Assembly (NCBI GenBank): GCA_963920575.1
Contig: OY986967.1
Coordinates: forward strand, 6,839,166-6,903,165
Length of the DNA: 64,000 nucleotides
Direction of reading: 5' to 3'
Source: Narthecium ossifragum
Taxonomy: Eukaryota > Streptophyta > Magnoliopsida > Dioscoreales > Nartheciaceae
Every line of letters begins with the position of its first letter. The stretch's first letter is position 1. A program made the position numbers and the translations under genes. The notes below the pieces were generated by a model. That model did not search any database. It worked only from the letters and a program-made list of their open reading frames with translations, and was not told the DNA's origin. Below, piece after piece: positions 12,573-23,740 of the stretch.

Positions 12573-12891
12573 TCCTAAATCCCCATCCATGTTATTTCTT
12601 TTGATGATGCCAAAGGGGGAGAAAAAGTTTTGATGAATGTTGAAAACAATTTCCCAATATTTCATATTTTTTCTACTCTTGTATTTTGGAAAACCTTGTC
12701 TTTGGAATACTCTTGTAATCCAAAGTTTTCCGAAATGTTTTTGAATGCAAGTATTGTAATGCAAGTGTTTAAATCTTTTGAATGAATGAAAGGCAATGTT
12801 GTTGGATAATGATAAGTTCTTGATCATGATACAATGTTCGATAATGTTAAATTGTATTAATACAAATTTTTAAACTCCAATATCCAAAAAT
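12573..12891 (+). other. Truncated 3' internal region of the Sirevirus
   Basis: Contains TTTTGATGATGCCAAAGGGG (12600-12619), the Sirevirus polypurine repeat. In complete elements more copies and the 3' LTR start should follow. Here the sequence ends abruptly at the Athila-type LTR, so the remaining internal sequence and about the first 740 bp of the 3' LTR are absent. Confidence 0.6.
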
Positions 12892-14330
12892 TGATCGCTT
12901 ACAAACGCGTCGTTAAAACGTTGTAAACTCAATCAAGAATAAAATTTATAAACCCTTATTCTGAATACTAAACTATGGGGTAGAATAGTGATGAATTCGG
13001 GATCGAACCACAAGAAAAACTTTGATTATGAAGGAGAAACCAGAATTAAATCTCAGAACTGTAAACCTAAGCGAAAATGATTGATTTGGATTTTTGAAAC
13101 TGATTAATTAAAATTAATAAGAAAGCGATGTAAAAAGATTGAAATATATTAATGAGAGAAAACCTAGGGATTAATTAATCCACTTTAGTTTCACTTCCTT
13201 GTAGTCTCTAGTTATCCTCTTGTTTTCTTGTCGAAACATTATAGATTCACAGCTTCTTAAGCTTACATGAATCCCTAAAATAAGGTAAGTGTTTTTCAAA
13301 GGCATATTTTATCTTCGATTAGCATAGATTGTCTTCGGGATAACCTTAGCACAAGCTATCTTCACTAAACATAAAATATCTCATGGGTTATTCACAAAGT
13401 ACATAAAAACCATCCTATAGATCTCTACCATCAATCACCGAAATCAAGTAGAACTGAAAATACGTCAAGGAACTCTGTTCCCTCAACTCTTTTATCATTA
13501 AAACAAAATCTATAAGATCATGTCCAGAAAAAGAATACAAGATTCAACTAGAAAAATACAAGGAAGATCTACTAAAGCTTCATGAGATCCCTAAGTATAG
13601 AATTAGCTACTCATCTTTGGGATGGAAGCCTTATATTCGATGAAGAACAATTGGGATCCACGTTGTAGCTCCATCTTCTTCATAGAATCCTCCAAACCCT
13701 AGTTCTCTCTTTTCTCTCTATGGGGACCTCCAATTTTCGGCCAGCAAACACCTTTTTATAGGTGTATTCCCGGAATTAGGGTTTTGGGTTGAGTGGGACC
13801 TCAAGTGCAACTCGGATTTCCTAGTTTAAGTCTGACAGCCTCTTCCGGTCGCGACAGGGTTCAACCTGTCCGGCATTTAGAAATGTGCTTAACATGACAG
13901 ATGTAGATTAGGACATCTTCTGTCCTGTTTCGAATATTTGACATTATTTGGACTTATCTGAAATATTTGACGAATATTCTCCAGAGCGTCGACAGACCAG
14001 TCTCCCAGCATCTGTTTATCTTCATATTCTTGAAGACTGCTATTAATGTGTCCAGAATCTCGCAAAGTGTCCAACATGAAAGTTGTTCATCTTGAAGTCT
14101 TCTATAAGTCCACCAAATGTCAGGAATTTAGGATTTATCTGGAGAATTTTGTGAATTCGTTTCAAATTGACAGCGGAGCGACATAATTTTCACATATTAG
14201 TCTTTTCTGTATTTTCCAACTTGAATCTTCATTCAACCTGAAATCAGTTAACAAAATATCAAATACAAACACTCTCAGGCTAACAAATATAAATTAAGGG
14301 GTTTAAGTATGAATATTTAGTGACTCATCA
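12892..14330 (-). repeat. 3' LTR of the Athila-type element
   Basis: 1439 bp, the same length as its partner at 20576-22014. On the minus strand a TATAAAAAGG box lies at 13751-13760, followed by a leader-like stretch. It belongs to the same broad family as the solo LTR at 30882-32313, which is more diverged and in the opposite orientation. Confidence 0.92.
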
Positions 14331-14347
14331 CACCCCCCAACTTACAC
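14331..14347 (-). other. Polypurine tract of the Athila-type element
   Basis: On the minus strand AAGTTGGGGGGTG sits directly before the 3' LTR start TGATGAG. This is the usual primer for plus-strand DNA synthesis and matches the form seen in Athila/Tat elements, including the GCTCGAGGACTAGCAAAG stretch just upstream (14349-14366). Confidence 0.85.
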
Positions 14348-17144
14348 TTTGCTAGTCCTCGAGCAAAGAAAATATAAAAAGAAAGCAATAAATCTAACTA
14401 GCCGCTTTCTTAGGTCTCACGGTTACACTTAGCATGTGCAACAAGCCTTTAAACCCCTGGGTTACCCCAGTGGAGGAGTTATTGTCTCCTGAGGGTTTTC
14501 AGGGATGACACCCACAAACATCTATACATTCCCTTGAATATACCATTAGAAATCAATCACAATATTCATCAACTCCAATATATAAAATAGAAATCATATC
14601 CATGAATATACCCTTCAACCCATAGTCACATAAAAACATAGTAAATCAAAACATGTCATAACATATTTCCAACACTTCAACATATTTAATCATGATTAAA
14701 AATAACTTTCACACTCCTGTGTGTGAATGGGGTTCCACATGCTTTAGAGTATCAATTATATCTAAACACTTCAACTATTCAAGATCACAATCCTATCCAA
14801 GCACATATTTTCCACTTATGACATAGTAATCTCTACTTTTATTCATTTTTCTTTTCTTTTCTTTTTGCAAGAATTTTAACTGTTTTACGCGAACAACACA
14901 CCTTGTTAGGCACATTGCCCGGTTACTAAGTATGAAACCCTTATTTTTTTTCTATTCTTTTTTTTTTAGGAAATTCAACCATTTTACGCGAACACCACGC
15001 TGGTTAGGCACACTGCCCGGTTACTAAGTTGAAAATCCATTTTTTTTCTCTGGGAAATTCAACCGTTTTACGCGAACACCATGCTGGTTAGGCACACTGT
15101 CCGGTTACTAACTTGAAAGTCCCTTTTTCCCGCATACTCAGATAATTGCATGTGTTCATGTATTTTCTGTGTCATGACATAAAATCGTAAACCTATCCCA
15201 GTATCATGTTTAGAATCTAATATCAAGCCCTTAACATGTGGAAATGAACATGTGCATTAGGATATGTCAAGCTATCCTTAGATCATGGTAAAAGTGTTAA
15301 AGTATAAAAATAATATCATGTATAGCAAAAATTTACTATTTCTTATATGACATACAAGTCTTAGAATAATTCATAAAATAAATTTCTAAAATATGCACCT
15401 TTGTCAAATCATATCATAATTTCATTCTTTCGACATAATTCAAGGGATGTATAATATTTGGTTACCTTAAAAAAAAATATGAGCATGAAATTTATGAATT
15501 CTACCCCCAACTTAAATGTAATTGTCCCCAATTACACTAAGTCATAAAAATAAATAAAAAAATAAAGGGTAGAGATAACCATAATGAATGCCTCAGAAAT
15601 AGATTTCTCTCTCTTCAAATTTTAACTTAGGCACGACCATCATTGAATAAATATTTCCTTCCCCACCATAACCTGTCACAGGAATATATACCTTTCCAAA
15701 AACATCAAATATAACAAATAAAAGTCCGAAAAGGTATTAGAATCATAGAAAAGTTCGGCAAAGTCTCCTTTGTAATAGCATGATATATCAACCTTGTACA
15801 AGCATTCAATCCACAAAAATTAAATTATAGACATGAAAATATTAAAATACAGGAAATTATCCATGCACAACACCAAAAATATTCAGCATCCATAATATCA
15901 TCCAGATTGAAGATTGGGACTGTCCGATCGGAAATTGAAGCTATGGAACACCTGGATTGTGTCCAGGCAACCATCGGACGGCTGGAAACTCGTCGGAGGT
16001 GATCAACAGTGAAACGGCTTCGTCGGAGGACGGGAAGGGTATAGGAAGAATCGTAGATGCTTGAGGAGGTCTCCGGTGAGTTATGATCGAAGAATTGAGG
16101 CCTCCAGGCGGCGGAACGGGGGTGATCGGCGCGGAGGATGATGGCGGCCGGAATTGGATTCCGATGATCGGAGCGCCAATCAAGGATGGGAACGATAGAG
16201 AAAGGATCGTTGAAGGCAAAGGAACTGTCCTATGATGTATGATTGAAGAATTGGGCTTTCAGGTGGCGGATTGAAGGTGTTCGGAAAGGTTGAGACCGCC
16301 GGAGGCAAAGCCGATGATTCAGCCATCAAGGAATGGTTTTGATGGTGGAGGAAGCTTTGTGGTGACCAGAGGAAACTATTTGAGGTGTTTAGAAGCAATG
16401 GACGGCCGTGCATGAAGGTGTCGACGATGGCCGAGGGCCTCGCCGGCGTCGGAGGAGACGGATTCGAAGGAAGAGGAGGACGGAGTTGAAGAGGTGGAAG
16501 GTTGGTGGAGGTTATGGTACTGGTTTGGAGGGATGAGGGCGGCCGGAGAGACGGCGATGGGCGGTGGGTGGTGATGGCTCGGGGACGAGCCGACGAGCCG
16601 GGACGACGAGCCGCGATCAAAGAACTGAGCGGGAGGAGAGAGGAAAAACAAGAAAATGCAAGAAACATCCGAAAAATTAGAAAAAGTCATGGAAAATTTT
16701 TTCTAAAAATTAAGAAAATTCCTAAAAACTAAAAAGAACTCCTAAAACTGGGTTGCCTCCCCACAAGCGCGTAATTTTACATCTTTCTCTAGACGTCCCG
16801 AAAAGGTGCAATTATAGCATGGATCCGTCAATCCGACGACATCGATCACCCCACTTAGAATAAATTCCGCCATATAATGCTTGAAACCAAACCCAACCCC
16901 ACAATAAGTTCAGTATTTGATGATGTAGGCCAATAAGTTCTTTCCTCCCGACACGTGAACTAGAGACTCCACCCTCTATGAATGGCAACCTATCATCATG
17001 TTTCATCTTGCAACCCGGTCTATGGTATGTGTCCCTCATAATGTTGGAACCCGGAAGTGAACATGGAAGGATTTCGATCTAAGAATGGGTGTAGGCAATG
17101 ACGATGGTGCAAATATAGGTAAAGGAGGAGGTGGTGGCTCAAGT
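14348..17144 (-). other. Long 3' untranslated region replacing the rest of pol
   Basis: About 2.8 kb with no RT, RNase H or integrase motif. It holds a three-copy tandem repeat (14880-15115), AT-rich DNA (15120-15900), and a GC-rich block (15900-16650) with Pro/Ser/Ala-rich frames on the minus strand that I cannot assign to a protein. The GC-rich block differs in composition from its surroundings and may be a captured host leader or exon; no source is recognised. Confidence 0.55.
14880..15115 (-). repeat. Three tandem copies around a TTTTACGCGAACA core
   Basis: Units begin at about 14883, 14981 and 15065. Each has TTTTACGCGAACA followed by GTTAGGCACA and CCGGTTACTAA. The copies are separated by T-rich spacers of different lengths. 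They lie 550-800 bp inside the 3' end of the Athila-type element. Confidence 0.88.
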
Positions 17145-18260
17145 TTAGAATATACTGACACATCTATGCAAAAGTGTGTCAACATAATAAACACGAACTT
17201 GTACAGGATCGAAATCAGGTGCAAGAGTAAGAGATAACGGTGGAAGGGGTTCAACCACCCAAGAAATAGTTTCGGGCAAGATGTGTGGTTTGATGTCATC
17301 TTTCGATTGTGCAGTGTCCTGATTAACATTATCATCAGATTCAGAAGCATAGGCATTCAAAATATTAGACATAATGTCATTCTTTAATTCAACATCATCA
17401 TCCTCAGAATCATACTCATCCCAAATTATAGGCAATCTATCATCATGCAGTTTAAGATCATAATCATCATCTTCAGAATCATACTCATCCCAAATTGTAG
17501 GCAACCTATCATCATGCAGTTTCACATCATAACCAGCATTGCCAGAATCATATTCTTCCAGAGTTTTAGACAATCTTTCATTGTGCAATTTAAGATCATA
17601 ATCATCATCGTCATCAGAGTCATAAGCCCTCGAAATTGCAACCAATCTATCAATCATTATAACATGAGACTTATCATCAAAGCTGCCACTCAAACTATCA
17701 ACATGAAAGCATTCATTCTCACGCTCAGGCAAACATGTAGTCTTAAAGATGTTTAGTTTAACATGCATATGGCCAAAAGAGACATCCATGGCACCAGTTC
17801 GACAGTTGATATTCGCATTTATTGTAGCCAAAAAGGGATGTCCTAAGATGATAGGCACGGTTTTTTTACAGTGAACAGCAGGTTCCATATCCAAGACGAC
17901 AAAGTCAACAGGGAAAAAGAAGTTGTCCACCTTCACTAAAACATCTTCTACAATGCCTCTAGGAGTCCTAATGGATCTATCGGCCAATTGTAGACTGATC
18001 GGTGTCGGTTTGAGCTCTTCCATCCCAAACTCCTTATAAAGGTAGTAGCGCAAAATGTTAACACTAGCTCCTACGTCGAGAAGGGCACCATCAATCTGGT
18101 AGTCTCCTAGGCAACAGGGTATGGTAGGGGTACCATGGTCCTTTAATTTGGGTGGCGTGTCGTATTTCAAAATCGAACTGACTTGTTCAGGTAAAAAAAA
18201 ATATTTTCTTGTCCCCTTTGTGTTTTGTCTGTCATTTATGAGTGCACAGGTCCTTAAGAA
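17145..18260 (-). pseudogene. Athila-type aspartic protease with acidic repeat tail
   Basis: Retroviral-type protease: the active-site region reads ALLDVGASVNIL (normally DLGAS or DTGAS) and the flap-side motif reads ILGHPFLATINANI. A tail then holds four diverged copies of a roughly 25-residue unit, such as KLHDDRLPIIWDEYDSEDDD, at about 17370-17640, very rich in Asp and Glu. Upstream, Gag and protease were probably one frame: a TGA (18230-18232) replaces an Arg-like codon and a run of T (A on the plus strand, near 18194) shifts the frame. The acidic repeats are not part of a standard protease; their role is unknown. After the tail the frame ends with no RT. Confidence 0.82.
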
Positions 18261-20169
18261 ATTTGGCATACGAAGGGATCTGACGAATGGCCTGAAGCAA
18301 GGGCATGTTGATGTTGACATATTTGAAAGTTTCAAGGATTTCCTCAGTAGCTCTTCGGGCTTTGATGGTTGGGTACGGGTCCTTAAGGGCTGCAGGAAAG
18401 GGCACTTTAGGAATATATTTAGCTGGATCAGGCTCTCTAGAATCAGATGGGCCAGTATTAGGTGAAAAATAAGAATCAGCTTGGGATGGATCTTTGATCT
18501 TCGGATCGGGCGTTTGATCATCCAGATTGACAGGTTCACCTATTTGATTATCTACTGTTTTGCCACTTCTAAAGGTCACAACGGCTTTGGCACTCTCGAA
18601 GTTTTGGCTTTCTACACAGTGCTGGCCTCTCAGGTTGGTGACAGATTGACTTGGCAAATGCCCATCCTCTCTTTTAGACAAGTTGATAAATAGCTGCCCA
18701 ACTTGTTTTTCTAAATTTGCTACGGATTGAATCGTTGAAGATAAGTTGTTTTTCAATAAGGAGACATCACCTTTGACAGTTGAAATTTCGACCTTCATGG
18801 ATGACATATCCCTATTGATATCACCTCTTATCTCTAAAAGTGTACTCATGATTGAATTTAAAGTGGGCTCAGTTGATGATTCAGGAGGAGGAGGTTGAGA
18901 GGTATTCTGTGGATAATGTGAAGAGTACCTAGGGTTTGAATTTGCAAAAGGTTTAGGCGGGTACTTAAAAGCAGGAGGATTGGTTGTGCTGCCTTGCCCA
19001 GAAAGATTACTTGATTGTTGTGGTTTCCAACTAAAATTAAGATGATTTTTCCAACCTGGGTTGTAGGTATTCGAATAAGGGTTATTTTGAGGTTTGGAAA
19101 AACCATAAGTTGCATTAGGTTGTTCCTGAACAAAGTCAGGGAAATTGGGAGCCAAATGACAATCAGTGATATGATGATCCGAGCCAAGACAAAGGGCACA
19201 TGTCTCACGAGAAGTGTTAGGCAATTGTTGAGCAAGAGATTGGCCTATTTTCAACTAGTTTAAATCTTTAGTTATGAGGGCTACTTGTACGGAGAGACTT
19301 TGGAATTCAGAAATTTCATGAATTCCCCGAGAATTACGAACAGTGGTAAACCGACTCCTAGAAACTGAGGCATTGTGTTGTGAATTGTCAGCAAGGTTGT
19401 CATACATTTCCCAAAGAGCAGTCTTCGACCATTGTCCTATACCAATCATTAAGACCATTATAAAATGAATGGGCTAATTGCCACTCAGGTACCTCATGAT
19501 GGGGGCACTCTCTAAGAAGATCCTTAAATCTTTCCCAAGCTTCATGAAACATCTCATCTTCATTTGCTTAAAAGAAATAATCATGGTTCCATAATTTTGA
19601 GTTTTAATGATAGGGAAATATTTTTTAAGGAAAGCATTCTGAAGTTGATCCCATGTTGAAATCGAGTTTGGAGTTAAGGTTTGAAGCCAATGTTTAGCCT
19701 TGTCTTTCAAAGAAAAAGGGAAGAGCTTGAGTCTAAAGGCATCATCATTAAAATGATGAAGTTTGAACATCGAAAGGATTTCAAGAAAGCTAGCAATGTG
19801 TCCATAGGGATCCTCATTCTCACGCCCATAGAAAGAAGGTAAGGTTGTAATCCAGTTAGGCTTAATCTCATAATGTGTAGCATTGATGGTAGGTGGGTTG
19901 ATACAAGAAGCATAGGTATAAGGTCCAGGTAGGAAGTGATTCATAATTGGGATTTCTCTATGATTGTTATCATTTCCACCCTTACCCATATTATCATTAG
20001 GGTCAATGACATGTTCCTCGTGTTCAGCCATTAAGGATTGCAAGTTGCTTATGGCTTCATGGTAATTACTTTGAGATTTTTGTCCTAAGGTTCTAGCTGC
20101 TAGAAGTGTGGCCTCTATTTCTAGATCCAAAGGTTCCAATGGATTATGTAGGGATCGTCTGCCTTGCAT
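18232..20169 (-). pseudogene. Athila-type gag (broken)
   Basis: The N-terminal piece (19474-20169) has the plant gypsy Gag fold pattern: FEI/YEIKP-like, GRENEDPYGHIASFLEI, FRLKLFPFSLKDKAKHWL, then W-D-x-L-x-x-x-F-L-x-K-Y-F-P. This arrangement is typical of Athila. A degenerate stretch (19255-19473) follows with shifts and stops. The C-terminal piece (18232-19254) opens with a zinc knuckle CALCLGSDHHITDC, then a Pro/Asn-rich segment, a predicted coiled coil (LEIRGDINRDMSS to LEKQVGQL), and the Gag-protease junction. The probable start is ATG at 20167-20169, about 400 bp downstream of the 5' LTR. Confidence 0.86.
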
Positions 20170-20552
20170 GCAAGATCACATAAAAAGAGAAAAACAAAAT
20201 AGAATATTCGGAGGAGAGGACAAAGCCCGGCAAACAACAATTGAAACGAAAAGGTTTGAAGAGAAAAGGCTTAGCTGACTGTGCAGTTCCAATCGGTCGG
20301 TTTCCAGTCCGATCGGTCGCTCCAGACCGCAACTCCTTCACTCGAAGGCCACTTCAAAGCAGATGGTGAAGTCCGATCGATCCGATTCAAGTCCGACCGG
20401 TTGCTCTAGGTGCCTGGCGAGTTGTGTGTTTTTTCAAGAAAAATCCGTTCCAATGCAGCAAAAATTCCATAAAATTGTCAAAAAAATCTAACTACGCTTA
20501 GAAAAAGAATTAAGAGAAAATTAAACCGATACTCCATTGTAAATCAAAAGAT
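20170..20552 (-). other. Leader of the Athila-type element with GATC palindromes
   Basis: Untranslated region between primer site and gag. At 20290-20405 there are several CCGATCGG / TCGGTC / CGATCGATCC motifs, such as GTCCGATCGGTC near 20308. This is palindrome-rich DNA of the kind seen in the LTRs elsewhere in the window, but here downstream of the LTR. Confidence 0.6.
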
Positions 20553-20570
20553 TCCCTGGCAACGGCACCA
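20553..20570 (-). other. Primer binding site of the Athila-type element
   Basis: On the minus strand TGGTGCCGTTGCCAGGGA lies five bases from the 5' LTR end. It resembles the TGGCGCCGTTGCCGGGGA form common to Athila/Tat elements, usually matched to tRNA-Asp. It differs from that form at two positions. The tRNA assignment is from memory of the lineage. Confidence 0.75.
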
Positions 20571-20575
20571 AAAAT

Positions 20576-22014
20576 TGATCGCTTACAAACGCGTCGTTAA
20601 AACGTTGCAAACTCAATCAAGAATAAAATTTATAAACCCTTATTCTGAATACTAAACTATGGGGTAGAATTGTGATGAATTTGGGATCAAATCACAGGGA
20701 AAACTTTGATTACGAAGGAGAAACCAGAATTAAATCTCAGAACTCTAAACCTAAGCGAAAAGGATTGATTTGGATTTTTGAAACTGATTAATTAAAACTA
20801 ATAAGAAAGCGATGTAAAAAGATTGAAATATATTAATGAGAGAAAACCTAGGGATTACTCAATCCACTTTAGTTTCACTTCCTTGTAGTCTCTAATTATC
20901 CTCTTGTTTTCTTATCTAGACATTATAGATTCACAGCTTCTTAAGCTTACATGAATCCCTAAAATAAGGTAAGTGTTTTCCAAAGGCATATTTTATCTTC
21001 GATTAGCATAGATTGTCTTCGGGATAACCTTAGCACAAGCTATCTTCACTAAGCATAAAATATCTCATCGGTTATTCACAAAGCACATAAAAACCATCCT
21101 ATAGATCTTTACCATCAATCACCGAAATCAAGTAGGACTGAAAATACGTCAAGGAACTCTGTTCCCTCAACTCTTTTTTTATTAAAACCAAATCTATAAG
21201 ATCATGTCCAGAAAAAGAATACAAGATTCAACTAGAAAAATACAAGGAAGATATACTAAAGCTTCATGAGATCCCTAAGTATAAAATTAGCTACTCATCT
21301 TTGGGATGGAAGCCTTAGATTCGATGAAGAACGATTGGGATCCACGTTGTAGCTCCATCTTCTCCATAGAATCCTCCAAACCCTAGTCCTCTCTTTTCTC
21401 CCTATGTGGACCTCCAATTTTCGGCCAGCAAACACCTTTTTATAGGTGTATTCCCGGAATTAGGGTTTTGGGTTGAGTTGGACCTCAAGTGCAACTCAGA
21501 TTTCCTAGTTTAAGTCTGACAGCCTCTTCCGGTCGCGACAGGGTTCAACCCGTCCGGCATTTAGAAATGTGCTTAACATGACAGATGTAGATTAGGACAT
21601 CTTCTGTCCTGTTCCGAAGATTTGACATTATTTGGACTTATCTGGAATATTTGACGAATATTCTCCTGAGCGTCGACAGACCAGTCTCCCAGCATCTGTT
21701 TATCTTCATATTCTTGAAGACTGCTATTAATGTGTCCAGAATCTCGCAAAGTGTCCAACATGAAAGTTGTTCATCTTGAAGTCTTCTATAAGTCCACCAA
21801 ATGTCAGAAATTTAGGATTTATTTAGAGAATTTTGTGAATTCGTTTCAAACTGACAGCGGAGCGACATAATTTTCACATATTAGTCGTTTCTGTATTTTC
21901 CAACTTGAATCTTCATTCAACCTGAAATCAATTAACAAACTATCAAATACAAACACTCTCGGGCTAACAAATATAAATTAACGGATTTAAGTATGAATAT
22001 TTAGTGACTCATCA
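20576..22014 (-). repeat. 5' LTR of the Athila-type element
   Basis: 1439 bp. It carries the same TATAAAAAGG box on the minus strand (about 21436-21445) as its partner. Differences from the partner are mostly single substitutions, so the element inserted much more recently than the copia element two levels out. Confidence 0.92.
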
Positions 22015-22381
22015 AGTTACAACCTTTGTAAATCTTCTTCGAGTGTGAAGAAGTACTTTGAGAGTTATCCAACAACAGTTGGTTGTGATTCTAAGGTCAC
22101 CAAGCACCGGGAAGCTTGGAGGAAAAGCTTGTAAAAGATTTGAAAGTAGTGGAGCCTCAAGGAGAGCCTTGAGAGAAGTGGACGTAGACCAAGAGTTGGT
22201 TCGAACCGCTATAAAATCGGTGCCATCTCTCTAACCTTTCCTTGATATAATTCTTGCATGCTATTTTTCTTTAGTTTCATTTCATCTACAAGCTTTTAAG
22301 GTGTTAGTTCTCTACTACCTGATTTTTCCATTAATCTAGTTTTTCAAAAAGAGTCCAATTCACCCCCCTCTTGGACCTTCA
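22015..22381 (+). repeat. Surviving end of the Sirevirus 3' LTR
   Basis: It matches the last third of the 5' LTR (from about 5926 to 6269), with several substitutions and one short insertion near 22290-22310, and ends at the same GGACCTTCA. The part corresponding to 5189-5925 is absent. Confidence 0.87.
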
Positions 22382-23740
22382 TATACGACGAATAAACATG
22401 TCCGACCAATCTCGTTTGATCAAAACTTGATGTTCATATAATGATTAGGAGACTGCCAAGAACATTGGTAGCATTAACATGTTAGTAGCTTCTATACTTT
22501 TTATCAATTGCAAATCGAAGAGTTTGTTCCACATGAAAACAAACTTATCAGTGGATCAACAAACCTCACACTTTACCCAAATCAAAATCAACTTACTATA
22601 AGATCTAAGAGGGGAAAACCTCAAGGATCTCAATCAACAGTAAATGCCACAATTCTGAACATTTTGTCTGTTGAAGCTTGTAACAAATGGGTTTACTCGT
22701 ACCCAGAGCATAGAGAACAATGTGGCAAAAAGAAGTGACCAAACCACGACAACTGTTGGTATTCTGTGTGGCGAACCAACAATCCCTTTGGGAAAGGGTA
22801 GAGATAGAGCACCACCCAGAGAGACAAAAACAACTTAACAAATAAGGGGATGATTTAAGTTTATAACAAATGGGTTTATAACAAATAAGCCCCATGATCC
22901 ATAACCGGCATTCATAGCAGAAGATATCCCAACAACCATGCCCCATAAGTTTTATGACGGGCATTATTGTGGGCATGATTTTTTAAGTTTCCTTTGCCTT
23001 CGCAAATTCGACCAGAAACAAAGAGATCTATCAATCAAGAAAGTCTAGAAGCTACACATAGATCAGCCAAAAAGCATGCATGAGAGAGAGAGAGGCGTAC
23101 CTCATCGGAGGAACTACGGGATCCGGGAGGCGCACCTCGACGGAGGAGCTACGAGATCCGGCTTCCCTTCTCTTGATGAAGTTGAGATGTAGTTGAGAGA
23201 AGCTTTGAGTTCAGTGCTAGGAATGGAGGATTCGTAGGCCAGCAAATAGTGGGAGAGAAATAGAGAGACATCGTATAGAAAGAGAGATTTCAGGGAAGAG
23301 GATAGACGTACCGGTGAGGTAGAAGGTGAAGTTAGTCCTGATGTGGCTACGGAGGTGATCGACTCAAGGGAGGAGAGAGATTCAGGGAGGAAGAAGGGAG
23401 GCGGGCGGCGAGGTGGTCGTGGCGTCCGGCAGTGAGGAACTCAGCCAGAGAGAGGAAGGAGAATGTGAGGCATGGTGTTCCAACATCGGGAAGAGAAGGG
23501 AAGTCCGGCGCGGTGCAAAGTTTGGTCACAGTGGGAAAGACGGTGCTCGGGTGGGATCCAGTGGTGAAGAATGCCAGGCAGAGTTTGGCGGCGGCACGGA
23601 GTGCTACTATGAGGTAGCGGACGGCGAGGTCAAGGGAGTGAGAGTCTCTCACTCCCTCTAGAGATCGGATGGAGAGAGACAGCTCGTAGAGCGATGGATT
23701 AAAGTCTCAGATTGATTGGGGATAAATAAGTAAAGGAGAG
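22382..23740. other. CACTA interior, right part, no gene recognised
   Basis: No transposase found. At 23096-23165 two copies of a roughly 38-bp segment (GGAGGAACTACGGGATCCGG / GGAGGAGCTACGAGATCCGG) stand in tandem. From 23090 to 23700 the DNA is GA- and GC-rich with many short frames on both strands, resembling a plant promoter or leader. It may be captured host sequence, but no product is recognised. Confidence 0.45.

Larger units (their letters stand above)
12892..22014 (-). mobile_element. Athila-type Ty3/gypsy element, gag and protease only
   Basis: Two direct LTRs of exactly 1439 bp (12892-14330 and 20576-22014) differ at only a few percent of positions by eye. Read on the minus strand, the LTR runs TGATGAGTCAC...GCGATCA. 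The primer site and polypurine tract lie in the correct places. The internal region (6245 bp) encodes Gag and an aspartic protease of the Athila lineage but no RT, RNase H or integrase, so it depends on a helper. Flanks do not match: AAAAT on the left (12887-12891), AGTTA on the right (22015-22019), although both LTR ends are complete. Confidence 0.9.
5189..22381 (+). mobile_element. Sirevirus-type Ty1/copia retrotransposon inside the CACTA
   Basis: The 5' LTR starts TGTTGATCCTAACC at 5189, a start typical of Sireviruses, including the nearby TTTTGATGATGCCAA. A tRNA-Met primer site follows the LTR. Gag has a coiled-coil tail and two zinc knuckles, and an extra 3' reading frame follows pol; both are Sirevirus hallmarks. 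The motif CCAAAGGGGGAGA (12610-12622) is the Sirevirus-type polypurine repeat. Flanks are TATAT (5184-5188) and TATAC (22382-22386), a 5-bp duplication with one mismatch. The 3' LTR is mostly missing and abuts an Athila-type element (12892-22014). Pol is disabled. Confidence 0.88.

Noticed and set aside
16180..16690. Overlapping long frames on the minus strand in the Athila interior
   Set aside because: Strong Pro/Ser/His bias on several frames at once, explained by GC-rich composition; no domain or homologue recognised.
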